From contig NZ_NPKJ01000053.1 of the NCBI RefSeq assembly GCF_002284575.1, positions 1-64,000 of the forward strand: DNA of 64,000 nucleotides. The letters run 5' to 3'. The translations under genes and the position numbers were made by a program. The notes beneath the pieces are model-generated. The model ran no database searches. It was given only the letters and a program-made list of their open reading frames with translations, and was not told the DNA's origin. This document shows positions 9,188 through 16,486 of the stretch, in pieces. The stretch is from Mesorhizobium temperatum. GTDB lineage: Bacteria; Pseudomonadota; Alphaproteobacteria; Rhizobiales; Rhizobiaceae. Positions within the stretch are counted from its first letter, which is position 1; each line of letters begins with the position of its first letter.

Positions 9188-10036
9188 ATGAATCCCATCC
9201 TGCTTCGCTTCGTCCTCGCCTGTTTGCTGCTGCCGTGCCTGTCGACTGCGGCCGGCGCACAAGGCGTCAGCTTCCCGGACCTTGGCAGCGCCGTTCCCGG
9301 CCACAAGGACACGACCTATCTCGACCTCGCCAGGATGGTCATTCCCGATCTGGCGGCGGACAAGGACGGCTTCTGCCGGGGCTCCATGCCAATCCAGATG
9401 CGCCACATCGAGGGCCCGGATAGCGGAGGCTCGCCGCCCGAAACGTCGGGCTTTTCCGATGCTGGCGTGCTCAACTTCAAGGCCAGCGGCAAGGATCGGC
9501 TGGCCATGCTTTTCGACCTCGGCAGCTCCTCCGACAGCGCCGAGGGTTTTGCGGTGCTGGCGCTCTACGATCTTGCCGGCAAGCCGAGACTGCTCGACGC
9601 TGTCAATGTCGCCGTCGACCGGAGCACCTATTTCCGCGATCCGGGCAAACTGCAGATAGGGCCCAGCGATGACGCTATCATCACCCTGAGCACGCATTTC
9701 AATTCGAGCCAGGGCTATGTGAGCACGCCGCTGATCCTGGTCCGCGACGACAGGTTGGAGTTGATCGACATGATCTATACGTTCGACGAGTCCCTGTGCG
9801 CCTACAGGCGCACGCAGGAGTTGGCGTTTCAGACCGTTGCGGACGGCCAGCCCTATGCGGCCATCAAGGCGACGGTGACCGATGCCACCGTGCCGAATGG
9901 CGAAAGCTGCGACGATCCGGCGCCCGAGGCTTCCTCGCGCGACATCTGCGTCACCTATCATTGGGACGGGACCGCATACGTCAAGGGGTCCGACGCACTG
10001 GACAAATTGGCAGGAGAGAACGCCAATCGCTTCTGA
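9188..10036 (+). CDS. Secreted hypothetical protein
   Basis: A 282-residue protein of unrecognised family. It starts with a clear Sec signal peptide (basic MNPILLR, hydrophobic core to about residue 20, predicted cleavage after AGA), so it is probably periplasmic. The mature part is acidic and beta-rich in appearance, with several cysteines (in GFCRGS, SLCAYRR, ESCDDP and DICVTY) that could form disulphides. The ATG at 9188 is preferred over a GTG at 9170 because the signal peptide begins there. It stands alone between the HAD gene and the PEP-mutase-like gene. Confidence 0.7.
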   Translation: MNPILLRFVLACLLLPCLSTAAGAQGVSFPDLGSAVPGHKDTTYLDLARMVIPDLAADKDGFCRGSMPIQMRHIEGPDSGGSPPETSGFSDAGVLNFKASGKDRLAMLFDLGSSSDSAEGFAVLALYDLAGKPRLLDAVNVAVDRSTYFRDPGKLQIGPSDDAIITLSTHFNSSQGYVSTPLILVRDDRLELIDMIYTFDESLCAYRRTQELAFQTVADGQPYAAIKATVTDATVPNGESCDDPAPEASSRDICVTYHWDGTAYVKGSDALDKLAGENANRF

Positions 10037-10105
10037 ACCAATCGCATTCGTTTGCCCGGCGGGCAGCGGCGGGATAAAATGCGCTTCGCACTCTGGGGAG
10101 CATCC

Positions 10106-10909
10106 ATGGACAAGGGCAAAATCTTTCGCGATCTGCACAGCTCGATCTTCGTCATGCCCAACCCCTGGGACGTCGGCACGACGAAACTGCTGGCCTCCTT
10201 CGGTTTCAAGGCGTTGGCGACGACCAGCGCCGGCTTTGCCTTTTCGCGCGGCCTGCCTGACGGCGCCGTGACCTTCGAGGCGATGATCCACCACTGCCGC
10301 GACGTGGCGGCGGCGACCGGCCTGCCGATCTCGGCCGATCTCGAGAAGGGCAAGGGCGACAGCGCGACAAGTGCCGCCGAGACTGTCTTCGCGGCCGAAG
10401 CGGCGGGCCTCGCCGGCTGCTCGATCGAGGACCACACCGGCGAGCCCGACAAGCCGATCTATGATTTTTCGCATGCAGTCGAGCGCGTCGCCGCTGCAGC
10501 GGAAGCGGCACGGGCTCTGAAGCGCGATTTCGTCTTCACCGCGCGGGCCGAGAATTTTCTGTGGGGCAAGCCCGACATTGACGACACCATCAAGCGGTTG
10601 CAGGCCTTCGAGAAGGCCGGCGCCGACGTGCTCTATGCGCCGGGCATCGGCGACATCGAGACGGTGCGAACCGTCTGCTCGGCGCTGACCAAGCCGGTCA
10701 ACGTCATGGTGAGGCCCGGCTTCACCATCGCCGATCTTGCCCTGGCAGGGGTCAAGCGCATTTCGCTCGGGCCCTGGCTGACCAATTACGCCTTCGGCAT
10801 GCTGGAGACGGCGGCGCGCGAGATCCAGCAGGACGGCACCTTCGGCTTCACCCGGACCGCCATGCCGTTCGGCAAGCTGCAGGCGTTGTTTGCCGAACCC
10901 AACGCATGA
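10106..10909 (+). CDS. Isocitrate lyase/PEP mutase-superfamily protein
   Basis: A 267-residue TIM-barrel enzyme of the family that makes or breaks C-C or P-C bonds next to a carboxylate with Mg2+. Markers are the metal-site region SADLEKGKG (Asp78) and GCSIEDHTG (residues 104-112), plus VMPNPWDVGTTKLLASFGFKALATTSAG near the N-terminus. The KKCGH-type catalytic loop of true isocitrate lyases is not visible, so this is the short divergent PEP-mutase-like clade with unknown substrate. ATG 10106 follows GGGGAG. Its last bases overlap the start of the next gene (ATGA), implying an operon with the hydroxyproline dehydratase. Confidence 0.87.
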   Translation: MDKGKIFRDLHSSIFVMPNPWDVGTTKLLASFGFKALATTSAGFAFSRGLPDGAVTFEAMIHHCRDVAAATGLPISADLEKGKGDSATSAAETVFAAEAAGLAGCSIEDHTGEPDKPIYDFSHAVERVAAAAEAARALKRDFVFTARAENFLWGKPDIDDTIKRLQAFEKAGADVLYAPGIGDIETVRTVCSALTKPVNVMVRPGFTIADLALAGVKRISLGPWLTNYAFGMLETAAREIQQDGTFGFTRTAMPFGKLQALFAEPNA

Positions 10910-11901
10910 CGCTCGCCGTCGTCGACATGCACACCGGTGGCGAGCCGCTGCGGATCGTCACCGGCGGTTATCCCAAGATCCCTGCAGGCACCATTCTCGA
11001 AAAACGCGCCTATGTGCGCGATCACCTCGACCATCTCAGGAGGATCCTGATGTTCGAGCCGCGCGGCCATTACGACATGTATGGCGCGCTGCTGGTGGAA
11101 CCCGACCTGCCCGGCGCCGACCTCGCCGTGCTGTTCATGCACAATGAGGGCTATTCGACTATGTGCGGCCACGCCATCGTCGCGCTCGGCCGCTATGCCG
11201 TCGACGAGGGGCTGGTGGCGCGGCAGGAGCCGGTGACGACAGTCAACATCGAAGCGCCGTGCGGGCTGGTCGTCGCCTCGGTCGAGGTGCAGGACGGCAA
11301 GGCAGGTGCTGTGTCGTTCGAAAGCGTGCCTGCCTTTTTGTTCGCCCGCGACCAGGAGATCGAATTACCGGGCTTCGGGGCGATCGGCTTCGACATCGCC
11401 TATGGCGGCGCCTTCTATGCGCTCGCCGATTGCAGCCAGTTCGGGCTGGAATTCGGCAAAAACCGCGTGCGCGATTTCGTCGATGCGGCGACGGCGCTGA
11501 CCGGGAAACTGAAGGCCGAGTTCCCGCTGTCGCATCCCGACCATGCCGACCTTGCCTTTCTCTACGGCACCATCCTGACCGACGGACAGGACGTATTCTC
11601 CGATAGCCCGACCAAGAACATCTGTGTCTTCGCCGAGGCCCAGGTCGACCGCTCGCCGACCGGATCCGGCGTCACAGCGCGGCTGGCGGCAATGCATGCC
11701 AAGGGCGAAATCGCCGGCCAGACGCGGCTGTTCGAGAGTATCGCCGGCTCGCGCTTTTCCGGCAGCGTGGCGAGGACCGCGAAAGCTGGGCCGCATGACG
11801 CCATCATCGCCCGCGTCGGTGGCCGCGCCTTCTACTGCGGCCGGGCCGAATTCATCGTCGAACCCGACGACGAGCTGGGACGCGGTTTTCTCTTACGCTA
11901 G
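10906..11901 (+). CDS. trans-3-hydroxy-L-proline dehydratase (proline racemase family)
   Basis: The 331-residue protein belongs to the proline racemase superfamily. Racemases and 4-hydroxyproline epimerases use two cysteines. Here the first is kept (Cys87 in MCGHA) but the second position is threonine (Thr252 in RSPTGSGV, where racemases have SPCGTG). That Cys/Thr pair marks trans-3-hydroxy-L-proline dehydratases, which yield pyrroline-2-carboxylate, a precursor of L-proline. It starts inside the stop of the PEP-mutase-like gene. No hydroxyproline transporter or ketimine reductase is visible nearby. Confidence 0.87.
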   Translation: MTLAVVDMHTGGEPLRIVTGGYPKIPAGTILEKRAYVRDHLDHLRRILMFEPRGHYDMYGALLVEPDLPGADLAVLFMHNEGYSTMCGHAIVALGRYAVDEGLVARQEPVTTVNIEAPCGLVVASVEVQDGKAGAVSFESVPAFLFARDQEIELPGFGAIGFDIAYGGAFYALADCSQFGLEFGKNRVRDFVDAATALTGKLKAEFPLSHPDHADLAFLYGTILTDGQDVFSDSPTKNICVFAEAQVDRSPTGSGVTARLAAMHAKGEIAGQTRLFESIAGSRFSGSVARTAKAGPHDAIIARVGGRAFYCGRAEFIVEPDDELGRGFLLR

Positions 11902-11992
11902 CGCCGGCCCAAAAAACGGAACGGAGCGTAACGTTTGGCTACGCACCGGACACCGCCATTCGCACGCCGGCATCACCTGAGCATCAGCACTC

Positions 11993-12688
11993 CTAAGCCG
12001 CTTCCCGCGCTGAGATCGCCTTGTGCAAATGCACCATCATGGCGGCGGCGAACAGCGGCGTCAGAAGGTTGAGCAGCGGCACGGCGAGGAAGGCAGCAAC
12101 AACCAGCCCGGCGAGGAACACCGTGACGGCATGTTTTTTGCGCAACGCCCGTGCCTCGGCCTCCGGGCGAAAGCGCATGGCGGCGAATTCGAAAAATTCG
12201 CGTCCCAGCAGATAGCCGTTGACGATGAAGAAGGCGGCGATGTTGATGCCCGGCACCAGCAGAAGCAGCAAGGCCACGATGTTGCCGAGGATGACGACGC
12301 CGAAGAATCTTATCGCCAGCACCATCGAGCGCAGTGCCGGCATGGCGCGGCCGGGCGGGTCATTGGGATAGTCGGTGCGCTCGACCACTTCGGCGACGTC
12401 GTCGAGAAACAGGCCGGCGATGATCGCCGTCACCGGCGCGATCAGCAGCGCCAGACCCAGCGCAAGACCGATCCCGGCGACGATGACGCCCAGCCATCCG
12501 GCCCAGGACGGCAGGCCGGGCAGCCATGCGTCAATCCATGGCCAGGCCAGCCATTCGAACAGGCCCTCGATGGCGAACCACAGCGCGGCGAGCGCCAGCA
12601 AGGTCAGGCCCAGCGTTTTCACGAACACCGAGCGGAATTCGGGCGAGAACAACCGGCTGGCGGCGGCGCGGGCGGCGTTGGAGATCAC
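11993..12688 (-). CDS. EI24-domain (CysZ-like) integral membrane protein
   Basis: A 231-residue inner-membrane protein with about four to five hydrophobic segments; the loop after the second segment carries FLDDVAEVVERTDYP, a typical EI24/CysZ feature, and VPGINIAAFFIVNGYLLGREFFEFAAMR follows. CysZ proteins pass sulfate, but many EI24 proteins in this group have no known cargo, and no cysteine-biosynthesis genes lie nearby. I prefer the GTG at 12688, where similarity to the family begins; the in-frame extension to 12817 looks non-coding. The gene is divergent from the PfkB-family kinase. Confidence 0.82.
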   Translation of the reverse strand: MISNAARAAASRLFSPEFRSVFVKTLGLTLLALAALWFAIEGLFEWLAWPWIDAWLPGLPSWAGWLGVIVAGIGLALGLALLIAPVTAIIAGLFLDDVAEVVERTDYPNDPPGRAMPALRSMVLAIRFFGVVILGNIVALLLLLVPGINIAAFFIVNGYLLGREFFEFAAMRFRPEAEARALRKKHAVTVFLAGLVVAAFLAVPLLNLLTPLFAAAMMVHLHKAISAREAA

Positions 12689-12881
12689 GGCGTTTCCAAT
12701 TCCAGGGCTGGTATCTTCGAGGCAGGCGGAGACAGGACAAAGCACGCACAGCGCGATGCAGTGCATCTGCCGTTCGACCAGATTAATAGATCCCGACCCT
12801 AGGCAAAGCCGCATCAAATCGCTAGACCCGCCCGCGGCCGGCGTGCCAGAAGGCCGGTGGTTTTTCGCGGAGACATCATTG

Positions 12882-13874
12882 ATGCCGAACTATGACGTGC
12901 TTTGTATCGGTAATGCCATCGTCGACATCATCGCGCAGTGCGACGAGGCATTCCTGGAGACGAATGGCATCATCAAGGGCGCGATGAACCTGATCGACAC
13001 GAGGCGCGCCGAGTTGCTCTACAGCCGCATGGGCCCGGCGATCGAAGCCTCCGGCGGCAGCGCCGGCAACACGGCGGCGGGTGTCGCCAGCTTCGGCGGA
13101 CGCGCCGCCTTCTTCGGCAAGGTCTCGAACGACACGCTCGGCGAAATCTACGCGCATGACATGCATGCGCAGGGCGTCGCCTTCGACACCAGGCCGCTCA
13201 ATGGCGAACCGCCGACTGCGCGCTCGATGATCTTCGTCACGCCCGACGGCGAGCGCTCGATGAACACCTATCTCGGCGCCTGCGTCGAGCTCGGGCCGGA
13301 AGATGTCGAGGCCGACAAGGCGTCGGGCGCCGCCATCACCTATTTCGAGGGCTATCTATGGGACCCGCCGCGCGCCAAGGAAGCGTTCCGGCAGACGGCG
13401 AAGCTCGCCCATGCCGCCGGGCGCGAAGTGTCGATGACATTGTCGGATTCGTTCTGCGTCGACCGCTACCGCGAGGAGTTTCTGGACCTAATGCGCTCGG
13501 GCACCGTCGACATCGTCTTTGCCAACAGCCACGAGATCAAGGCGCTCTACCAGACCGCCTCGTTCGACGAGGCGCTGGCCCAGATCCGCAAGGACTGCAA
13601 GATCGCCGCCGTCACCCGGTCGGAAATGGGCTCGGTCATCGTGCGCGGCGACGAGACCGTCACCGTCGACGCGACCAAAATCCGGGAGCTGGTCGACACC
13701 ACCGGCGCCGGCGACCTCTATGCCGCCGGCTTCCTCTACGGCTACACGCAAGGGCGCAGCCTGAAGCATTGCGGCGACCTCGGCTCGCTGGCGGCCGGGC
13801 TGGTCATCCAGCAGATCGGGCCAAGGCCTCGGCAGAATTTGCGCCACGAGGCTGAGCAGGCAGGGCTGCTGTAG
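12882..13874 (+). CDS. PfkB-family carbohydrate kinase, adenosine kinase-like
   Basis: A 330-residue ribokinase/PfkB-fold kinase. The opening YDVLCIGNAIVDII, the glycine-rich SGGSAGNTAAGVA, and the C-terminal signature DTTGAGDLYAAGFL with catalytic base Asp278 are all present. Rhizobial proteins of this type are usually called adenosine kinase (adenosine + ATP to AMP + ADP), but sequence alone does not exclude another nucleoside or sugar. Start ATG 12882 gives the correct family N-terminus. The gene is followed by a large palindromic repeat. Confidence 0.88.
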   Translation: MPNYDVLCIGNAIVDIIAQCDEAFLETNGIIKGAMNLIDTRRAELLYSRMGPAIEASGGSAGNTAAGVASFGGRAAFFGKVSNDTLGEIYAHDMHAQGVAFDTRPLNGEPPTARSMIFVTPDGERSMNTYLGACVELGPEDVEADKASGAAITYFEGYLWDPPRAKEAFRQTAKLAHAAGREVSMTLSDSFCVDRYREEFLDLMRSGTVDIVFANSHEIKALYQTASFDEALAQIRKDCKIAAVTRSEMGSVIVRGDETVTVDATKIRELVDTTGAGDLYAAGFLYGYTQGRSLKHCGDLGSLAAGLVIQQIGPRPRQNLRHEAEQAGLL

Positions 13875-13890
13875 GGAGGCGGCACCTCTT

Positions 13891-14037
13891 CCTTCTCCCC
13901 TTGTGGGAGAAGGTGGATCGGCGCGCAGCGCCGAGACGGTTGAGGGGTGTTGGAAGAAATGAGGCGTCGGCGTTCCCTGGAACACCCCTCATCCGACCGA
14001 GCTTCGCTCGGCCACCTTCTCCCACAAGGGGAGAAGG
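13891..14037. repeat. large palindromic intergenic repeat with perfect 26-bp arms
   Basis: The arms 13891-13916 and 14012-14037 are perfect reverse complements over 26 bp, and each arm contains a smaller palindrome (CTTCTCCC...GGGAGAAG). Nested inside is a second inverted pair, GAGGGGTGTT at 13942-13951 and AACACCCCTC at 13981-13990. Related copies lie at 34981-35157 and 45936-46073. Lying between the convergent kinase and maeB genes, it could fold into a strong hairpin and end transcription from both sides. Confidence 0.85.
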
Positions 14038-14064
14038 AAGAGGCGCTCGCTGCTGCCCCGCTCC

Positions 14065-16344
14065 TCACGCCCCCGCCGTGTACGCGGCGATGGCCGCCAT
14101 GTTGACGATATCGCTGTCCTTGGCGTTGAGCGAGACGATCTGAACCGGCTTGTCCAAGCCGACCAGCAGCGGGCCGATGACGGTCGAGCCGCCGAGTTCC
14201 TGCAGCATTTTGGTCGAGATCGAGGCCGAGTGGAAAGCCGGCATGATCAGCACATTCGCCGGACCGGTGAGCCGAATGAACGGGTATTGCGCCATGGCAC
14301 GCGCGTTGAGCGCCACATCGGCGGCCATCTCGCCGTCATACTCGAAATCGACGCGCCGCTTGTCGAGGATGCGCACCGCTTCCTGGACGCGCTCGGAGCG
14401 CTCACCCTGCGGATGGCCGAAGGTGGAATAGGCAAGCATGGCGAGCCTTGGCTCATAGCCCATGCGGCGGGCAAAGCCGGCGGCTTCCTCAGCGATGTCG
14501 GCGATCTGTTCGGCATTCGGCATATCGTGCACGGCGGTGTCGGCGACGATCACCGTTCGGCCCCGCGCCAGCACGATCGAGGCGCCGATGACGCGGTGGC
14601 CGGGCTTGGCGTCGATGACACGGCGGATGTCGTCGAGCGCCGTGGAATAGTTGCGGGTGACGCCGGTGACGATGCCGTCGGCGTCGCCCAGCGCCACCAT
14701 GCAGGCGGCGAAATGGTTGCGGTCGTTGTTGATCAGGCGCTGGCAATCGCGGAACAGGAAGCCCTTGCGCTGCATGCGCTCGTAGAGATAGTCGGTGTAG
14801 ACGCCGTTGCGGCGCGACAGCCGCGCATTGATGATCTCGATGCCTTGCTTGTTCAGCTCGATGCCGGCGTTCCTGGCGTTCTCCTTGATGATGTCGTCGC
14901 GGCCGAGCAGGATGGCGGTGCCGAGCCGCTGGTTCACATAGGAGACGGCGGCGCGCATCACCTGCTCCTCCTCGCCCTCGGCGAAGACGATGCGCTTGGG
15001 CTGGCGGCGCACGCGGTCGTAGATGCGCTGCAGCGTCGAGGCGATCGGATCGCGGCGGGCGGAAAGCTCCTGCGCGTAGCGGTCGAGGTCGAGGATCGGC
15101 TTGCGCGCGACGCCGGACTCCATCGCTGCCTTGGCGACCGCGATCGGAATGGCCGAGATCAGGCGCGGATCGAACGGCACCGGGATGATGTAGTTGGGGC
15201 CGAATTTCGGCCGCATGCCCTGGTAGGCGGCGGCGACGTCGTCGGGCACGTCCTGGCGCGCCAGTTCGGCGAGCGCACGCGCCGCGGCGATCTTCATGTC
15301 GTCATTGATGGTGGTGGCCCGCACGTCCAGTGCGCCACGGAAGATGTAGGGGAAGCCGAGCACGTTGTTGACCTGGTTCGGATAGTCCGAACGCCCTGTG
15401 GCCATGATGGCATCGGTGCGGATTTCGGCGACTTCCTCCGGCGTGATCTCGGGATCGGGATTGGCCATGGCAAAGATGATCGGCTTCTCGGCCATCGACT
15501 TCACCATCTTGGTGGTCAGCGCGCCCTTGGCGGACAGGCCGAGGAACACGTCGGCACCGTCCAGCGCCTCGGCCAGCGAGCGCGCGTCGGTCTTGACGGC
15601 ATGCGCCGACTTCCACTGGTTCATGCCTTCGGTGCGGCCCTGGAAGACGACGCCCTTGGTGTCGCACAGGATGATGTTTTCGGGCGCAAAGCCCATCGCC
15701 TTCATCAGTTCGATGCAGGCGACGCCGGCCGCGCCCGCGCCATTGCAGACCATTTTCGTGGTCTTCATGTCGCGGCCCGTGATTTCGAGCGCGTTGATCA
15801 GGCCGGCGGCCGAAATGATGGCGGTGCCGTGCTGGTCGTCATGGAAGACCGGTATGTCCATCAGTTCGCGCAGCCGCTGCTCGATGATGAAACATTCCGG
15901 CGCCTTGATGTCTTCGAGGTTGATGCCGCCGAAGGAGGGGCCGAGGAAACGCACGCAATTGATGAACTCTTCGGCATCCTCGGTGTCGACCTCGAGATCG
16001 ATGGAATCGACATCGGCGAAGCGCTTGAACAGCACCGCCTTGCCTTCCATCACCGGCTTGGCGGCCAGTGCGCCGAGATTGCCGAGGCCGAGGATGGCGG
16101 TGCCGTTGGAAATGACGGCGACCATGTTGCCGCGCGCCGTGTAGTCGAAGGCGCGGCTGGGATCCTCGGCGATGGCAAGCACCGGAACCGCGACGCCCGG
16201 CGAATAGGCGAGGCTGAGATCGCGCTGGGTGGCCATCGGCTTGGTGGCGACGATCTCCAGCTTGCCGGGGCGGCCCATGGCGTGGAATTCCAGCGCCTCC
16301 TGCGCACTGACGGAGGGTCCGGGGTTTTCGGTTTTCCTGGCCAT
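14065..16344 (-). CDS. maeB: NADP-dependent malic enzyme with phosphotransacetylase-like domain
   Basis: Oxidatively decarboxylates malate to pyruvate, supplying NADPH and pyruvate during growth on dicarboxylates, which matters for rhizobia. The 759-residue protein has an N-terminal malic enzyme half (SLAYSPGVAVP; PVFHDDQHGTA; nucleotide-binding NGAGAAGVAC) and a C-terminal phosphotransacetylase-like half from about residue 430 that is regulatory in known MaeB proteins. The Met at 16344 is the expected start (MARKTENPG...); the frame stays open upstream but overlaps the mutS leader. It is divergent from mutS. Confidence 0.95.
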   Translation of the reverse strand: MARKTENPGPSVSAQEALEFHAMGRPGKLEIVATKPMATQRDLSLAYSPGVAVPVLAIAEDPSRAFDYTARGNMVAVISNGTAILGLGNLGALAAKPVMEGKAVLFKRFADVDSIDLEVDTEDAEEFINCVRFLGPSFGGINLEDIKAPECFIIEQRLRELMDIPVFHDDQHGTAIISAAGLINALEITGRDMKTTKMVCNGAGAAGVACIELMKAMGFAPENIILCDTKGVVFQGRTEGMNQWKSAHAVKTDARSLAEALDGADVFLGLSAKGALTTKMVKSMAEKPIIFAMANPDPEITPEEVAEIRTDAIMATGRSDYPNQVNNVLGFPYIFRGALDVRATTINDDMKIAAARALAELARQDVPDDVAAAYQGMRPKFGPNYIIPVPFDPRLISAIPIAVAKAAMESGVARKPILDLDRYAQELSARRDPIASTLQRIYDRVRRQPKRIVFAEGEEEQVMRAAVSYVNQRLGTAILLGRDDIIKENARNAGIELNKQGIEIINARLSRRNGVYTDYLYERMQRKGFLFRDCQRLINNDRNHFAACMVALGDADGIVTGVTRNYSTALDDIRRVIDAKPGHRVIGASIVLARGRTVIVADTAVHDMPNAEQIADIAEEAAGFARRMGYEPRLAMLAYSTFGHPQGERSERVQEAVRILDKRRVDFEYDGEMAADVALNARAMAQYPFIRLTGPANVLIMPAFHSASISTKMLQELGGSTVIGPLLVGLDKPVQIVSLNAKDSDIVNMAAIAAYTAGA

Positions 16345-16486
16345 GATGCTTTCGATTTCCTCGCCCGTGCGGCAACTCGTTGAGACGGGTGCAATGCTTT
16401 CTTTTGTGGAACGTTCGGGATTAAGGCTACACTTCGCCGCTGTAAACCGCCAAGCAGATGGCTCGGGATATTTTGGAAGCAGCTTC

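Noticed and set aside
8936..10474. A 512-codon open frame opposite the secreted protein and PEP-mutase-like genes
   Set aside because: It spans three unrelated genes on the other strand and has no recognisable motif; a GC-driven antisense frame.
14230..16383. Very long open frame on the strand opposite maeB
   Set aside because: It mirrors maeB in a high-GC genome, is rich in Gly, Arg and Asp with no domain, and maeB itself is clearly real.
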